Shown here: positions 51,888-61,333 of the stretch, in pieces
Layout: the number at the start of each line of letters is the position of its first letter
Position numbering within the stretch: position 1 is the first letter of the stretch
Assembly: GCA_965208965.1 (NCBI GenBank)
Contig: OZ242384.1
Span: forward strand, 186,001 to 250,000
Reading direction: 5' to 3'
Length of the DNA stretch: 64,000 bases
DNA from: Bin5 sp965208965
GTDB taxonomy: Bacteria; Chloroflexota; Anaerolineae; Caldilineales; Caldilineaceae
Program-made: the position numbers and the translations under genes
Notes under the pieces: generated by a model
Databases searched by the model: none
What the model was told of the DNA's origin: nothing
Seen by the model: the letters and a program-made list of their open reading frames with translations, nothing else

Positions 51888-54034
51888 CGGCCACTGCTCC
51901 CGTCACTAAGGGGGACAGAACCGGTCGTGTCTAAAATGAATGCGTACTCCAAGGCAACCTCCTCCAGGTAGTCGTAGCGGCCGGATTTGCTGAAGTGACC
52001 GGCCCCCATCTCGGTTTTGAGTAGAAGCGAGTTTTTGTCAGTCTTGCACACACGCAGTTTGGCTACCCACTTGGCTGGCTCCCAGTACTGCACTCTGGGA
52101 TCGTTGAGGCCTGCGGTAGCCAGAATGGCCGGGTACGCCTTGGCCTCGACATTGTCATAGGGTGAATAGCTCATCATGTAGCGGTAATACTCCGGGTCGG
52201 CTGGGTTGCCCCATTCCTCCCACTCGATGACGGTCAGGGGAATGCTGGCGTCGAGCATCGTATTGACTACATCGACAAATGGTACACCGGCAACGACGCC
52301 GGCGAACAGGTCTGGCCGCATGTTGGTCACTGCGCCCATCAGCAGACCGCCGGCGCTGCGCCCGCTGATCACCAGGCGTGACGGTGACGTATATCCGCGG
52401 TCGATGATCGTCTCTGCGCAGGCAATAAAATCGGAAAAGGTATTCTTCTTTTTGAGGTATTTGCCGTCTTCCTTCCATTGCCGTCCCATCTCACCGCCGC
52501 CGCGAATATGGGCGTAGGCGACGACAAAGCCTCGTTGCAGCAGACTCACAAGGTTGCTGCTGAAGGAGGGATCATAGCTCATGCCGTAGGAGCCGTAGCC
52601 GATCAGGAGGCAGGGGTTCTGACTGTCCTTTCTGACGTCGGCCGGGGACACCAGCGAGATCGGCACACGGACGCCGTCGGGCGCAGCTGCCCAGATACGT
52701 TCGGTCGTGAAGGCCCCCGGATCGTAGCCGTGAACTTCGTCCTGTTTGCACAGCATACGGTCGCGACTCTCCATTTCATAGTCGAAGACCGTCGGCGGGG
52801 AGACGAGGGAGGTGTAGCGATAGCGCAACACTTGACTGGCAAACTCAGGATTCTGGCCATGGAAGACCGTATAGACCGGCTCCAACTGCTCGACCCGGTG
52901 GGAGGGTGAATCTTTGCCCGCGAAAAAGGCCCCGGTGCGCAGGTCCTGGATCCTGATCTGTGTAAGGCCGCTTTCCCGCTCCCAGACGACCAGGAAGTCC
53001 TGAAACGGTTCGATATGGTCCAGCATGACTTCGGGAGAATGTGGAATAAGCTCCTGCCACTCTTCTCTGGCTGGCGAATCGACCGGCGTCGACATTACGC
53101 GAAAATTCTCCGCCTCCCAGTTTGTAAGAATGAGAAAGCGTTCTTCCCCGCTCCCATTGCGATGATGAGTGACGAAGTACTCCATATCCTGCACGCGCGG
53201 CTGAATCAGGCGAGGCTGGCCGGCGGGATCTTCGGCGTCTATCGCATAGACTTCGGTAGTTACGGCGCTTCCGAGAGCGAAGAAAACATAGCCTTCGCTC
53301 TTGGCCTTGTATAGCCGCAGAAAGAATCGCTCATCCTCCTCGTGGTAAACGACCTCGTCGTCGGATGGGGCGTCGCCCAAACGGTGGCGGTGCAGTTTGT
53401 AGGGCCTCAGTGCGGGGTCGAGCGTCGTGTAGTAGAGCGTGCGGTTGTCGTTGGCCCACTCCAGCCCGTAGTATGTGTTTTCGATGCGGTCTGGCAGCAG
53501 ATCACCGGTCTCCAGGTCTTTGACTTGCAATGTATAGGTCTCCGACCCGTCGGTGTCCAGGGCAAAGGCGAGACGGGAATGATCGGGGCTCACCGCGAAA
53601 TTCCCCATCCGCAGGTAGTCGCGCCCTTCAGCCTCGACGTTGAGATCTATCAATACCTGCTCCTCGGCGTCCAGGGCGCCCTTCTTGCGGCAGTAGATGC
53701 GATACTGCTTGCCCTTCTCTACGCGGTGATAGTAGAAGTAGCCGCCGTGCGCAACCGGAGCCGATTCATCGGTCTCCATGATGCGGCTCTTCATCTCCTC
53801 GTAGAGGGTTTCCTGCAGCGGCTCCGTATGGGCCAGCATTGCTTCGGTGTATCTGTTTTCAGCCTCCAGGTAGGCCAGAACGGCTGGGTTGTCGCGTTCT
53901 CGCAACCAGTAGTAGTTATCGACGCGTGCATCACCGTGATTACGGTGCGTCATGGGTTCGACGGACGCCACCGGAGGCGACAGGTCTTCTTGTGTTTCTG
54001 GCACAGCAGTATACACGCCAGTCTTGACTGACAT
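51884..54034 (-). CDS. ptrB: Oligopeptidase B (prolyl oligopeptidase family S9)
   Basis: A 716-residue serine peptidase. An N-terminal seven-bladed propeller begins around PMTHRNHGDARVDNYYWLRERDNP. The catalytic Ser lies in ISGRSAGGLLMG, with Asp in AGLNDPRVQYW and His in GAGHFSKSGRYDYL. TVIEWEEWGNP before the catalytic region fits oligopeptidase B, which cleaves short peptides after basic residues. It lacks a signal peptide, so it acts in the cytosol. It is divergent from the sugar ABC cluster. Confidence 0.95.
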   Translation of the reverse strand: MSVKTGVYTAVPETQEDLSPPVASVEPMTHRNHGDARVDNYYWLRERDNPAVLAYLEAENRYTEAMLAHTEPLQETLYEEMKSRIMETDESAPVAHGGYFYYHRVEKGKQYRIYCRKKGALDAEEQVLIDLNVEAEGRDYLRMGNFAVSPDHSRLAFALDTDGSETYTLQVKDLETGDLLPDRIENTYYGLEWANDNRTLYYTTLDPALRPYKLHRHRLGDAPSDDEVVYHEEDERFFLRLYKAKSEGYVFFALGSAVTTEVYAIDAEDPAGQPRLIQPRVQDMEYFVTHHRNGSGEERFLILTNWEAENFRVMSTPVDSPAREEWQELIPHSPEVMLDHIEPFQDFLVVWERESGLTQIRIQDLRTGAFFAGKDSPSHRVEQLEPVYTVFHGQNPEFASQVLRYRYTSLVSPPTVFDYEMESRDRMLCKQDEVHGYDPGAFTTERIWAAAPDGVRVPISLVSPADVRKDSQNPCLLIGYGSYGMSYDPSFSSNLVSLLQRGFVVAYAHIRGGGEMGRQWKEDGKYLKKKNTFSDFIACAETIIDRGYTSPSRLVISGRSAGGLLMGAVTNMRPDLFAGVVAGVPFVDVVNTMLDASIPLTVIEWEEWGNPADPEYYRYMMSYSPYDNVEAKAYPAILATAGLNDPRVQYWEPAKWVAKLRVCKTDKNSLLLKTEMGAGHFSKSGRYDYLEEVALEYAFILDTTGSVPLSDGSSGR

Positions 54035-54140
54035 TGATTCTCCTCACCTACACTTGTAATTTACTGCACAAAGGGGGTACTGGCCGACCATTATAATGTA
54101 TCAATGTAAAAAGCCCTACTTTTGATCGATAGTGAAAAAT

Positions 54141-54169
54141 TTGACAAAGAATCGTGCCTCGTGTAGCCT
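54141..54169 (+). promoter_or_regulatory. Putative promoter for the sugar ABC cluster
   Basis: A perfect -35 TTGACA (54141-54146) and a weaker -10 TAGCCT (54164-54169) are 17 bases apart, leaving a leader of about 155 bases. A TATAAT on both strands near 54091 could serve the divergent oligopeptidase gene but lacks a good -35. No LacI-type operator palindrome was obvious. Confidence 0.45.
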
Positions 54170-54328
54170 AGCACCGGTTCCTCCAGCCAGGTGGCCCAAC
54201 CGTACTGACTTAAGCGGGCCGCGGGCCCACTGACATGTTCAGCCAGCAGTTCTCGACCCTGATTTTGAAGCGGCTAGCCCCAATAGCCGCTGTAAGGGTT
54301 TTCCCCTGTGTCGGCAGGTAAGACTTAA

Positions 54329-55342
54329 GTGATCAACGATAAACAGTTGGGAAGACAGGCCTCCACGCCCCCCAGCCCGCGCCAGGCGCGGCAACCGGCG
54401 TCCGCAACAGAGCGCGTTATCCACCGGCTGTTCGGAAACCAGCGGGAGTTCAAGACGAATATTTCTCTGCTGTCGATGTCACTTCCGGGAATCGTCCTGC
54501 TTTTCGTCTTTGCCTACTTGCCGATGCTGGGCATCGTCATTGCCTTCAAGGACTATCGCTTCAATCTGGGAATCCTGGGCAGCGAATGGGTCGGCTTGGA
54601 GAACTTCCGCTTTCTCTTCGGGACTGACGCCGCCTTCCGCATCACCCGCAATACCCTGCTGATGAACGTACTTTTCATCAGCACAACCACAGCCTGCGCG
54701 CTGGTGGTTGCCATCCTGATGAATGAAGCCTATCGCAATCGCATGAGCAAGTACTATCAGACGATGCTCTTTTTCCCCTACTTCATCTCCTGGGTAATCG
54801 TCAGCTACTTTGTATTTGCTTTTCTCAACGGCCAGACCGGGCTCATCAACCGGTGGATTGACGCTCTGGAGCTGGACCGCATTGCCTGGTATCGCTCTCC
54901 GCAGTACTGGCCGGCTATCCTCGTGTTTGCCAATCTGTGGAACGGCATTGGATTCAGCAGCATCATCTATCTGGCCGGCATTCTAGGCATTTCGCCGGAG
55001 CTGTTCGAGGCGGCCAAGATCGATGGCGCCGGCAAGCTGCAGCAGATCCGCTTTATCACCTTGCCGATGCTTTACCCGATGATCATCATTCTCACTCTGC
55101 TTGCGATTGGGCGCATCTTTCACGCCGACTTCGGCCTGTTCTTCTTTCTGCCCCGGGACAATCCCCTGCTCTACTCGACCACTGATGTAATCGACACTTT
55201 TGTGTATCGCTCTCTGGTCGAACTGGGCGAGATCAGCATGGCCGCAGCTGCCGGCTTTTACCAGTCGTTTGTAGGATTTCTGCTAGTCGTGGGGGCCAAT
55301 TGGGTCGTGCGGCGGGTGAACGAGGACTACGCGCTCTACTAG
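54329..55342 (+). CDS. Sugar ABC transporter permease (LplB type)
   Basis: A 337-residue CUT1-family permease starting at GTG 54329. Six hydrophobic helices are visible after a basic N-terminus. The EAA loop that contacts the ATPase is ELFEAAKIDGAGKLQQIRFI near residue 228. YYQTMLFFPYFISWVIVSYF is typical of the LplB group that imports oligosaccharides or uronates. No ATPase gene is in the cluster, as is usual for Lpl-type systems that share a common MsmX-like ATPase. Confidence 0.92.
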   Translation: MINDKQLGRQASTPPSPRQARQPASATERVIHRLFGNQREFKTNISLLSMSLPGIVLLFVFAYLPMLGIVIAFKDYRFNLGILGSEWVGLENFRFLFGTDAAFRITRNTLLMNVLFISTTTACALVVAILMNEAYRNRMSKYYQTMLFFPYFISWVIVSYFVFAFLNGQTGLINRWIDALELDRIAWYRSPQYWPAILVFANLWNGIGFSSIIYLAGILGISPELFEAAKIDGAGKLQQIRFITLPMLYPMIIILTLLAIGRIFHADFGLFFFLPRDNPLLYSTTDVIDTFVYRSLVELGEISMAAAAGFYQSFVGFLLVVGANWVVRRVNEDYALY

Positions 55343-55354
55343 GATGCCGCCGCC

Positions 55355-56263
55355 ATGACCGTTTCGACCACTGGCCAGCCAGCGCACCTCAACCGCTACC
55401 GCGTACAAGCCTACTTGGGCAGGTTCGCGGTCCACACAGTGCTGACGCTGGTCGGCTTGACCTGTCTGATTCCGCTCATACTTGTAGTCAGCATTTCACT
55501 TTCCGACGAACTGCGCCTCGCGAAAGAGGGCTACCAGCTCCTGCCGGTCGGGTTCACGACATTCGCATACGAGTACATCCTGCAGGAGCCGGGACAAATT
55601 CTGCGGGCCTACGGGGTAACGGCATTTGTAACCGCATTCGGTACGATCGCAGGACTTCTGGTCTGCTCCCTTCTGGCGTGGCCGCTGGCGCGCAAAGATT
55701 TTCGTCTGCGGGGCCCGCTCTCCTTCTATGTCTTTTTCACGCTGCTCTTCAACGGCGGCATGGTTCCCTTCTACATCCTGGTTACACGTTACCTTGGCCT
55801 GAAGGACAATATCTTTGTCCTGATATTGCCATATATGGTCACAGCCTGGTATGTGCTGATTATAAGGACCTCCTTTGCCCAGCTGCCGCCGGAGTTGCTG
55901 GACGCAGCCCGGATTGACGGCGCCGGCGAATGGCGTATCTTCTTCCGCATCGTCGTGCCGCTCTCCAAGCCCGTGCTGGCTACGATCGGACTCTTCTTTG
56001 TGCTCCGCTACTGGAACGACTGGTTTCTGGCGCTGCTGTTTATCGACGACAGCTCCATGTATCCGCTCCAGTATCTGCTCTACGTGCTGATGGCCAACAT
56101 CAATATTATGGCGGCCAATCCGCAGACAACCGGGATGCCGATTCCGACGCTCTCGGCGCGCATGGCGATGGCCGTTCTGGCTTTCGGGCCGGCGCTCTTT
56201 ACATTCTTGCTGCTGCAGAAGTACTTCGTCCGCGGCATTACTATCGGTGGGCTGAAAGGATAG
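55355..56263 (+). CDS. Sugar ABC transporter permease (LplC type)
   Basis: A 302-residue CUT1 permease partner with six helices. The EAA motif is ELLDAARIDGAGEWRIFFRI near residue 180. RPVLAT-type GKPVLATIGLF and the C-terminal FVRGITIGGLKG are the LplC/MalG signature, the latter being the end typical of the second permease. It follows the first permease by 12 bases. Confidence 0.93.
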   Translation: MTVSTTGQPAHLNRYRVQAYLGRFAVHTVLTLVGLTCLIPLILVVSISLSDELRLAKEGYQLLPVGFTTFAYEYILQEPGQILRAYGVTAFVTAFGTIAGLLVCSLLAWPLARKDFRLRGPLSFYVFFTLLFNGGMVPFYILVTRYLGLKDNIFVLILPYMVTAWYVLIIRTSFAQLPPELLDAARIDGAGEWRIFFRIVVPLSKPVLATIGLFFVLRYWNDWFLALLFIDDSSMYPLQYLLYVLMANINIMAANPQTTGMPIPTLSARMAMAVLAFGPALFTFLLLQKYFVRGITIGGLKG

Positions 56264-56415
56264 CGCAGCTCGAGGCGTCATCACCTCCATTGTGTTCGCG
56301 GATGAGTTGATAGTGGAGACTTTCAACGGCGGAAAGTCGCCATCGCCATTTTCCATATACCGCTTTCTAGCATAGGTTTATCAACATTCTGTTCAATCAA
56401 GAGGAGAAGACTCAA

Positions 56416-57954
56416 ATGAACCGACACCGTGTTTTGTGCGTGCTCAGCGTCTTGCTGGTCGCGTCTATGATACTTACGGCCTGCCCGGCGCCCGCGCCGG
56501 CGGATTCGTCAACTGGCGATGGCCAGCAGGCCGCCGCGCCTTCGCCAGCCGATGGACTGGTGAATATCACTTACTCTTACGGCAGCCGCGGTATCCCGGC
56601 AGATCTGCAGAAAGTGGAGGATGCGATGAATGAAGTCCTCCACGAGAAGATCGGTGTACATCTGACCCTGGAACCAATCGACTTCGGCGCGTTCAATGAC
56701 AAGATGCAGTTGCGCCTGTCCGCCGGTGAAGAGTGCGATATCATATTTACCGCCCCCTGGATCAACAGTTACGCCAACAATGTCGCCAACGGTGTGCTGG
56801 TGCCGCTGGATGATCTGCTGCTCAACCATGCGCCTGGCCTGTGGGGCAGCATGCCGGCCACGACCTGGGACGCGGCGCGCGTCAACGGCGTCATCTATGG
56901 CGTCATCAATCAGCAGATATTCCCCAAGCCCTGGGGCGTCCATCCGCGCCAGGACCTGGCCGAGAAGTACGGGCTGGATCTCGATGCCGTGACCAAGTGG
57001 GAAGACATGGAACCTTGGCTGGCTGACGTGCGTGACGGCGAGGGCATCACGCCTGTATTTGTAGCAGCGCCGGGTAGGGGTCTCTTCCTTTCCCAGTACT
57101 ACGGCTTCGACCCTCTGGATGACGGCATTGCCTTTCTGGGCATGAAGGCTGACGACGAGACGCTGACCGCCGTCAATATGGTCGAAACGATCGAATTCCA
57201 GATGGCGGCCGATTCCACCAAGCGCTGGGTGGATGAAGGCTATATGCCTCTTGAGCCGTTGCCCAATGACGAGGCTCGGTCTGCGTTCCGTGCCGGTCAG
57301 TATGCAATGGGGTATCATGTGGAAAAGCCGGGGAACGCCATTGAGGCGCAGAACGCCTACGGCTTCGAGTTCCTCAGCAAAAGCCTGACGGTCCCGCTGA
57401 TTCTGGACACCGCTGGCGCTACCGCAACGATGAACGCGATCTGCGCCACCTCCAAGAATCCGGGCAAGGCGATGGAGGTGTTGGAGGAGTTCAACACCAA
57501 TGCCTATATCTACAACCTGCTTTCGCGCGGCATTGAGGGCGTGCATTGGGTCTGGGAAGATGAGGCCAACCAGGTCATGCGTTTCCCCGATGGCGTTGAC
57601 GGCAACACCAGCACGTACAATCCGAATACGGACTGGATGTTCGGCAATCAGTTCAACGCATACTATCGTGACGCCAAGCAGGTCGGGGCGTGGGAAGCGA
57701 CCAAGGAAATGAACGACACGGCCTTCCCGTCGGAGGCGTTGGGCTTCGTGGTGGACCGCGAACCAATCAAGACGGAGATTGCCCAGACGTCGGCCGTTTA
57801 CAACGAGTTGGTACTGCCGATCCAGTACGGTTGGGTCGCCTATGCGGACGGCGCGGCCGAGGCCATCGAGAAGCTGAACGAGGCCGGCGCCCAGACCATC
57901 ATCAACGAAGTGAACCGCCAGCTGCAGGAGTGGCGGGCGAAGAATCCACGGTAA
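56416..57954 (+). CDS. Sugar ABC transporter substrate-binding lipoprotein
   Basis: A 512-residue binding protein. A lipobox (LTAC, Cys about 22) ends the signal; a Pro/Ala/Ser-rich linker and two alpha/beta lobes follow. VNITYSYGSRGIPADL opens the mature domain and the C-terminus has a VNRQLQEW segment typical of the LplA/DUF3502 binding-protein group. It binds an oligosaccharide or uronic acid and delivers it to the permeases. GAGGAGA precedes the ATG. Confidence 0.9.
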   Translation: MNRHRVLCVLSVLLVASMILTACPAPAPADSSTGDGQQAAAPSPADGLVNITYSYGSRGIPADLQKVEDAMNEVLHEKIGVHLTLEPIDFGAFNDKMQLRLSAGEECDIIFTAPWINSYANNVANGVLVPLDDLLLNHAPGLWGSMPATTWDAARVNGVIYGVINQQIFPKPWGVHPRQDLAEKYGLDLDAVTKWEDMEPWLADVRDGEGITPVFVAAPGRGLFLSQYYGFDPLDDGIAFLGMKADDETLTAVNMVETIEFQMAADSTKRWVDEGYMPLEPLPNDEARSAFRAGQYAMGYHVEKPGNAIEAQNAYGFEFLSKSLTVPLILDTAGATATMNAICATSKNPGKAMEVLEEFNTNAYIYNLLSRGIEGVHWVWEDEANQVMRFPDGVDGNTSTYNPNTDWMFGNQFNAYYRDAKQVGAWEATKEMNDTAFPSEALGFVVDREPIKTEIAQTSAVYNELVLPIQYGWVAYADGAAEAIEKLNEAGAQTIINEVNRQLQEWRAKNPR

Positions 57955-58129
57955 AAGCGAGCCTGTTTCAGTAGAAGGCCTTACCGATGCACCAGACGCG
58001 TTCTGCCGCCGCGCCGGCTGCTTGCCAGACACTGGCGCAGCGGTGAACGCTGACTTGTCGCCGGAGGAAAGTGTGCCGGCGGCAATCTGATACATACAAA
58101 CCCACGCACACACAAGAGAGGTGAGCCCC

Positions 58130-60091
58130 GTGCTTACACTCACTGCCAGCGTCCCTCTAGATGCGCCGCCTGCCTGGGCAGTGCTGGAGCGGGCGCTTTT
58201 TGATCTGATGGATCGGTCCGTACATCCTTTCTTGGAGAAGTACACACGGCCTGACGGGACTTTGATCTGGGCCGACAGGTGGAGTGACTCTCGCGACGGG
58301 GCCGACGATTTCTACGAGAGCTCCTACAACTGGCCCCTCTACTACCTGCTCGGGGGCGGCGATCATCTGCTCACACAGGGGCAGCGCCAGTGGGACGCCA
58401 TCACCAAACAGCTGACGGAGCTGGGACCGGTGCTGGACGAGTATGAACGGGGCTATGATCAATTCCACCAGAGTGAGAGCTACATCTACTTCTACTTTCT
58501 CTGTCTGGCGGACCCGACCAACGAGCGCAACCGCGAGCGCGCGGTAAGGTTTGCCGGCCTCTATCTGAATGAGAACCCCGATGCCCCCAACTACGACCCT
58601 GAGCGCAAGCTGATCAGGGCGCCGCATAACGGCAGCGGCGGGCCGCGCTGGGGACATACGGACAGCCCGGAGCCAAGTTACGGCTGGAGCGCATCCATGC
58701 GCACCTATGGCCTCCCTTTCACCGACATTGAAGGCGTACGCGAATACGACGATCTGAAGGACCCTACCCTGTCGCGGCGCATGGGGGAGGCGATGCAGGA
58801 GCGAATGGGCAAGGGCGACGTAGCCGGCAATCTGATGGTAACGAGTCTGATTGCCAACGCCTTCTTGCTCACCGGAGAGGAAAAGTACCGGCGCTGGATC
58901 GTCGAATACGTGGACGCCTGGCGGGAGCGGGCCGCAGACAGTTCGTTTGCAGCCGACAAGGCCGAAGAATCGGGGCGGCCGAAACCGGATGGCCTCCTGC
59001 CGGACAATGTGGGACTGTCCGGAGAGGTCGGCGAGTACATGGATGGGCGCTGGTACGGTGGACTTTACGGCTGGAGCTGGCCGCACGGATACTACAATAT
59101 TGGCATGGCTGCGACCGTCAGCGGCGGAAACGCCTTCCTCCTCACCGGCGACAAGGCATACCTGAAACTGGCCAACGACCAGTATGACGCCATCTGGGAT
59201 TTGGGTGAGATGCGCAGTCCCCCTGGCGAAGAGATGAGCTTGCGAAGCCACTGGGTGGACCAGCTGGACGACGTAGAGGAAGGGATCTTTGTGGTCCCCT
59301 ACCGACACAATGACGAGGGCTGGTTCGACTATCAGCCAATGTCGCCGGTCTATCCCGCGGCAGTCTGGAACATGACTATGGATCCCGCCGACTGGGAGCG
59401 GATCGAGACGCTGCGACGGGTGGAAAAGTACGACTGGCGCCGCGTGCAGGGCTTCCGCAACAAGGAGGACAACGGTCACGAACAACCCTGGCTACGGTTC
59501 CTGGCTGGAGACAACCCGGAATATCCCGAGCAGATGCTGGCCTCCACCTACGGGCAGGTCTGCCGCCGGCTGGCGTTGATCCAGGAAGACGAGGAGGACC
59601 TGACGCAGGTACACATCCACCACTGGCAGCAGCTTAATCCCGTAATCACCGAAGCGCTGGTGCAGCTGACGCTGGGCGCGCCGCAAATCATCTACAACGG
59701 CGGGCTCCTGCACTGCCGGCTGCGTTACTACGACGCAGATCGCAGGCGGCCGGGCCTGCCTGCGGACGTCGCTGCGCTGGTATCGCGTCTGGAGGCGGAC
59801 CGAACGGTAGTGGAGCTGGTTAATCTGAGCCCGTATGCGTCGCGGACCGTCCTGTTGCAGGCCGGCGGTTTCGGCGAACACCGCTTCGAAGCAGTCCGCT
59901 ATGCGAAGCGGACAAGCATCTACCCGGGCCGGCCACCGGCCTACCAGTCGCCTGAAGTCGAGCATACGACTGAGGAGGAGAACGTCGGTGACGTCTACCT
60001 CCAGGTCGAGCTCCCGCCGGCGACGCGGATCGAACTGGATATCAAGACGGCCCGTTACATTAACGCGCCTTCATACAAGCTGCCCTGGTAA
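58130..60091 (+). CDS. Probable sugar-acting protein of unknown family, (alpha/alpha)-barrel-like
   Basis: A 653-residue protein from the GTG at 58130, with GAGAGG eight bases upstream (an in-frame GTG at 58121 lies within that site). It has no signal peptide. Trp- and Tyr-rich helical repeats such as SSYNWPLYYLLGGGDHLLTQ and GWSWPHGYYNIGMAATVSGG suggest an (alpha/alpha)6 toroid like those of many polysaccharide lyases and glycosidases. The last 100 residues form a beta domain (VVELVNLSP, RTVLLQAGGFGEH). It follows the ABC transporter and precedes a sugar-acid dehydratase-like gene. I do not recognise the family. Confidence 0.7.
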   Translation: MLTLTASVPLDAPPAWAVLERALFDLMDRSVHPFLEKYTRPDGTLIWADRWSDSRDGADDFYESSYNWPLYYLLGGGDHLLTQGQRQWDAITKQLTELGPVLDEYERGYDQFHQSESYIYFYFLCLADPTNERNRERAVRFAGLYLNENPDAPNYDPERKLIRAPHNGSGGPRWGHTDSPEPSYGWSASMRTYGLPFTDIEGVREYDDLKDPTLSRRMGEAMQERMGKGDVAGNLMVTSLIANAFLLTGEEKYRRWIVEYVDAWRERAADSSFAADKAEESGRPKPDGLLPDNVGLSGEVGEYMDGRWYGGLYGWSWPHGYYNIGMAATVSGGNAFLLTGDKAYLKLANDQYDAIWDLGEMRSPPGEEMSLRSHWVDQLDDVEEGIFVVPYRHNDEGWFDYQPMSPVYPAAVWNMTMDPADWERIETLRRVEKYDWRRVQGFRNKEDNGHEQPWLRFLAGDNPEYPEQMLASTYGQVCRRLALIQEDEEDLTQVHIHHWQQLNPVITEALVQLTLGAPQIIYNGGLLHCRLRYYDADRRRPGLPADVAALVSRLEADRTVVELVNLSPYASRTVLLQAGGFGEHRFEAVRYAKRTSIYPGRPPAYQSPEVEHTTEEENVGDVYLQVELPPATRIELDIKTARYINAPSYKLPW

Positions 60092-60102
60092 AGGAAATCT
60101 GA

Positions 60103-61248
60103 ATGAAAATTATCTCTCTCGACACTGTATGCCTTTCGCGCATGCACGAGCCGGAACGGCAGTGGATCACTGCCAGCTACCGCACTGTGAAGGCCGACTG
60201 CGCGGTCGTATGCGTCCGGACCGATGAGGGACTAGTCGGCATAGGAGAGGCGAGCGCCTACGGCGTGCCGCCCCGCATCGCCGAATGGGTGGACTGGCTA
60301 GCGCCGGCGCTCATCGGCAAGGACCCGACGGACAAGGCTACGCCGCCGCATCCGAACGGCCGGGACCGCGCCCACGACGCCGCCGTGGCCGGTATCGACT
60401 GCGCGCTCTGGGACCTGCGCGGGAAGGCGGCGGGCAAGCGGGTCAGTGATCTGCTCGGTGACAGCCCGTCCGGCAAGGTACCGATGTACGCGTCGAGCGG
60501 ATGCCGCTATGACTGGCGGGACCGGCCCGAACAGCTGATTGAAGAGGCGTTGGGATACGTTGAACAGGGTTTCCCGGTGATGAAGTTCCGTATCGGCACG
60601 CAGTGGGCGTGGGACGGCGTAACCATTGACCGCTTTCTCGGCCTGGTGCGAGAGCTGCATCAGGCCGTGGCGGGTAGGATGAAGCTGGCGCTGGACGGCA
60701 ACTGCCGGCTTACGCTGAAAGAGGCGCTGCCCATTGCCAGGGAGCTGGACCGGCTGGAATTCGCCTGGCTGGAGGAGCCGATCCCGTGGAGCGATATTGA
60801 CGGCTATGCCGCGCTTGCCGCCGCGGTGGATATGCCTGTAACCGGAGGCGAAAGCTTCACGACATTGGAGCAGTTTCGCCCCTACATCGAGAAGCGGGCC
60901 TATGACATCGTGCAGCCTGATGCCGGCGTCTGTGGCCTGACCGAACTGGTGCGCATCGCGGAGCTGGCGGCGCATCACGGTCTCAAACTTTACCCCCACT
61001 CCTGGCATAATGGATTGATGGCGATGGCGCACGCGCACGCAGTTGCCGCCTTGCCTAACCTGGAGATTCTGGAGGTCTGCCAGATTCAGGGGCCGCTGCA
61101 ATGGAATATCGCCGCAGAGCCGCCGGCAATGGACAGCGGGCATTTGCATCTGCCGGAGAACCCCGGCCTGGGAATCGAGTTGGCGGATGGGGTTGCCGAG
61201 CGTTACCCTTACATCGAAGGACACTACGCACTGACGGTCGAAAGGTAG
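60103..61248 (+). CDS. Enolase-superfamily sugar-acid dehydratase-like protein
   Basis: A 381-residue protein of the mandelate racemase/muconate lactonizing group. VMKFRIG carries the base region near residue 162. Metal ligands are Asp in ALDGNCRLT, Glu in WLEEPIP and Glu in VTGGESFT, and the His base is in LYPHSWHNG. An aldonate or uronate dehydratase is the likely role given the transport genes. It starts 11 bases after the preceding gene. Confidence 0.9.
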   Translation: MKIISLDTVCLSRMHEPERQWITASYRTVKADCAVVCVRTDEGLVGIGEASAYGVPPRIAEWVDWLAPALIGKDPTDKATPPHPNGRDRAHDAAVAGIDCALWDLRGKAAGKRVSDLLGDSPSGKVPMYASSGCRYDWRDRPEQLIEEALGYVEQGFPVMKFRIGTQWAWDGVTIDRFLGLVRELHQAVAGRMKLALDGNCRLTLKEALPIARELDRLEFAWLEEPIPWSDIDGYAALAAAVDMPVTGGESFTTLEQFRPYIEKRAYDIVQPDAGVCGLTELVRIAELAAHHGLKLYPHSWHNGLMAMAHAHAVAALPNLEILEVCQIQGPLQWNIAAEPPAMDSGHLHLPENPGLGIELADGVAERYPYIEGHYALTVER

Positions 61249-61333
61249 TCTCTTCGCCGCGACGACCGGCGTACGCAGTTCGGCCGGCTCTGTTGACAGC
61301 CTGCCGTTTTGAAATGAAAGGCGAGAATCTTAC

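Noticed and set aside
56509..58245. A 578-codon open frame on the minus strand
   Set aside because: It is antisense to the substrate-binding lipoprotein and the start of the unknown enzyme, has no recognisable domain and no ribosome-binding site.
58157..59485. A 442-codon minus-strand frame
   Set aside because: Antisense to the 653-residue protein, whose codons and ribosome-binding site are better and which fits the operon direction.
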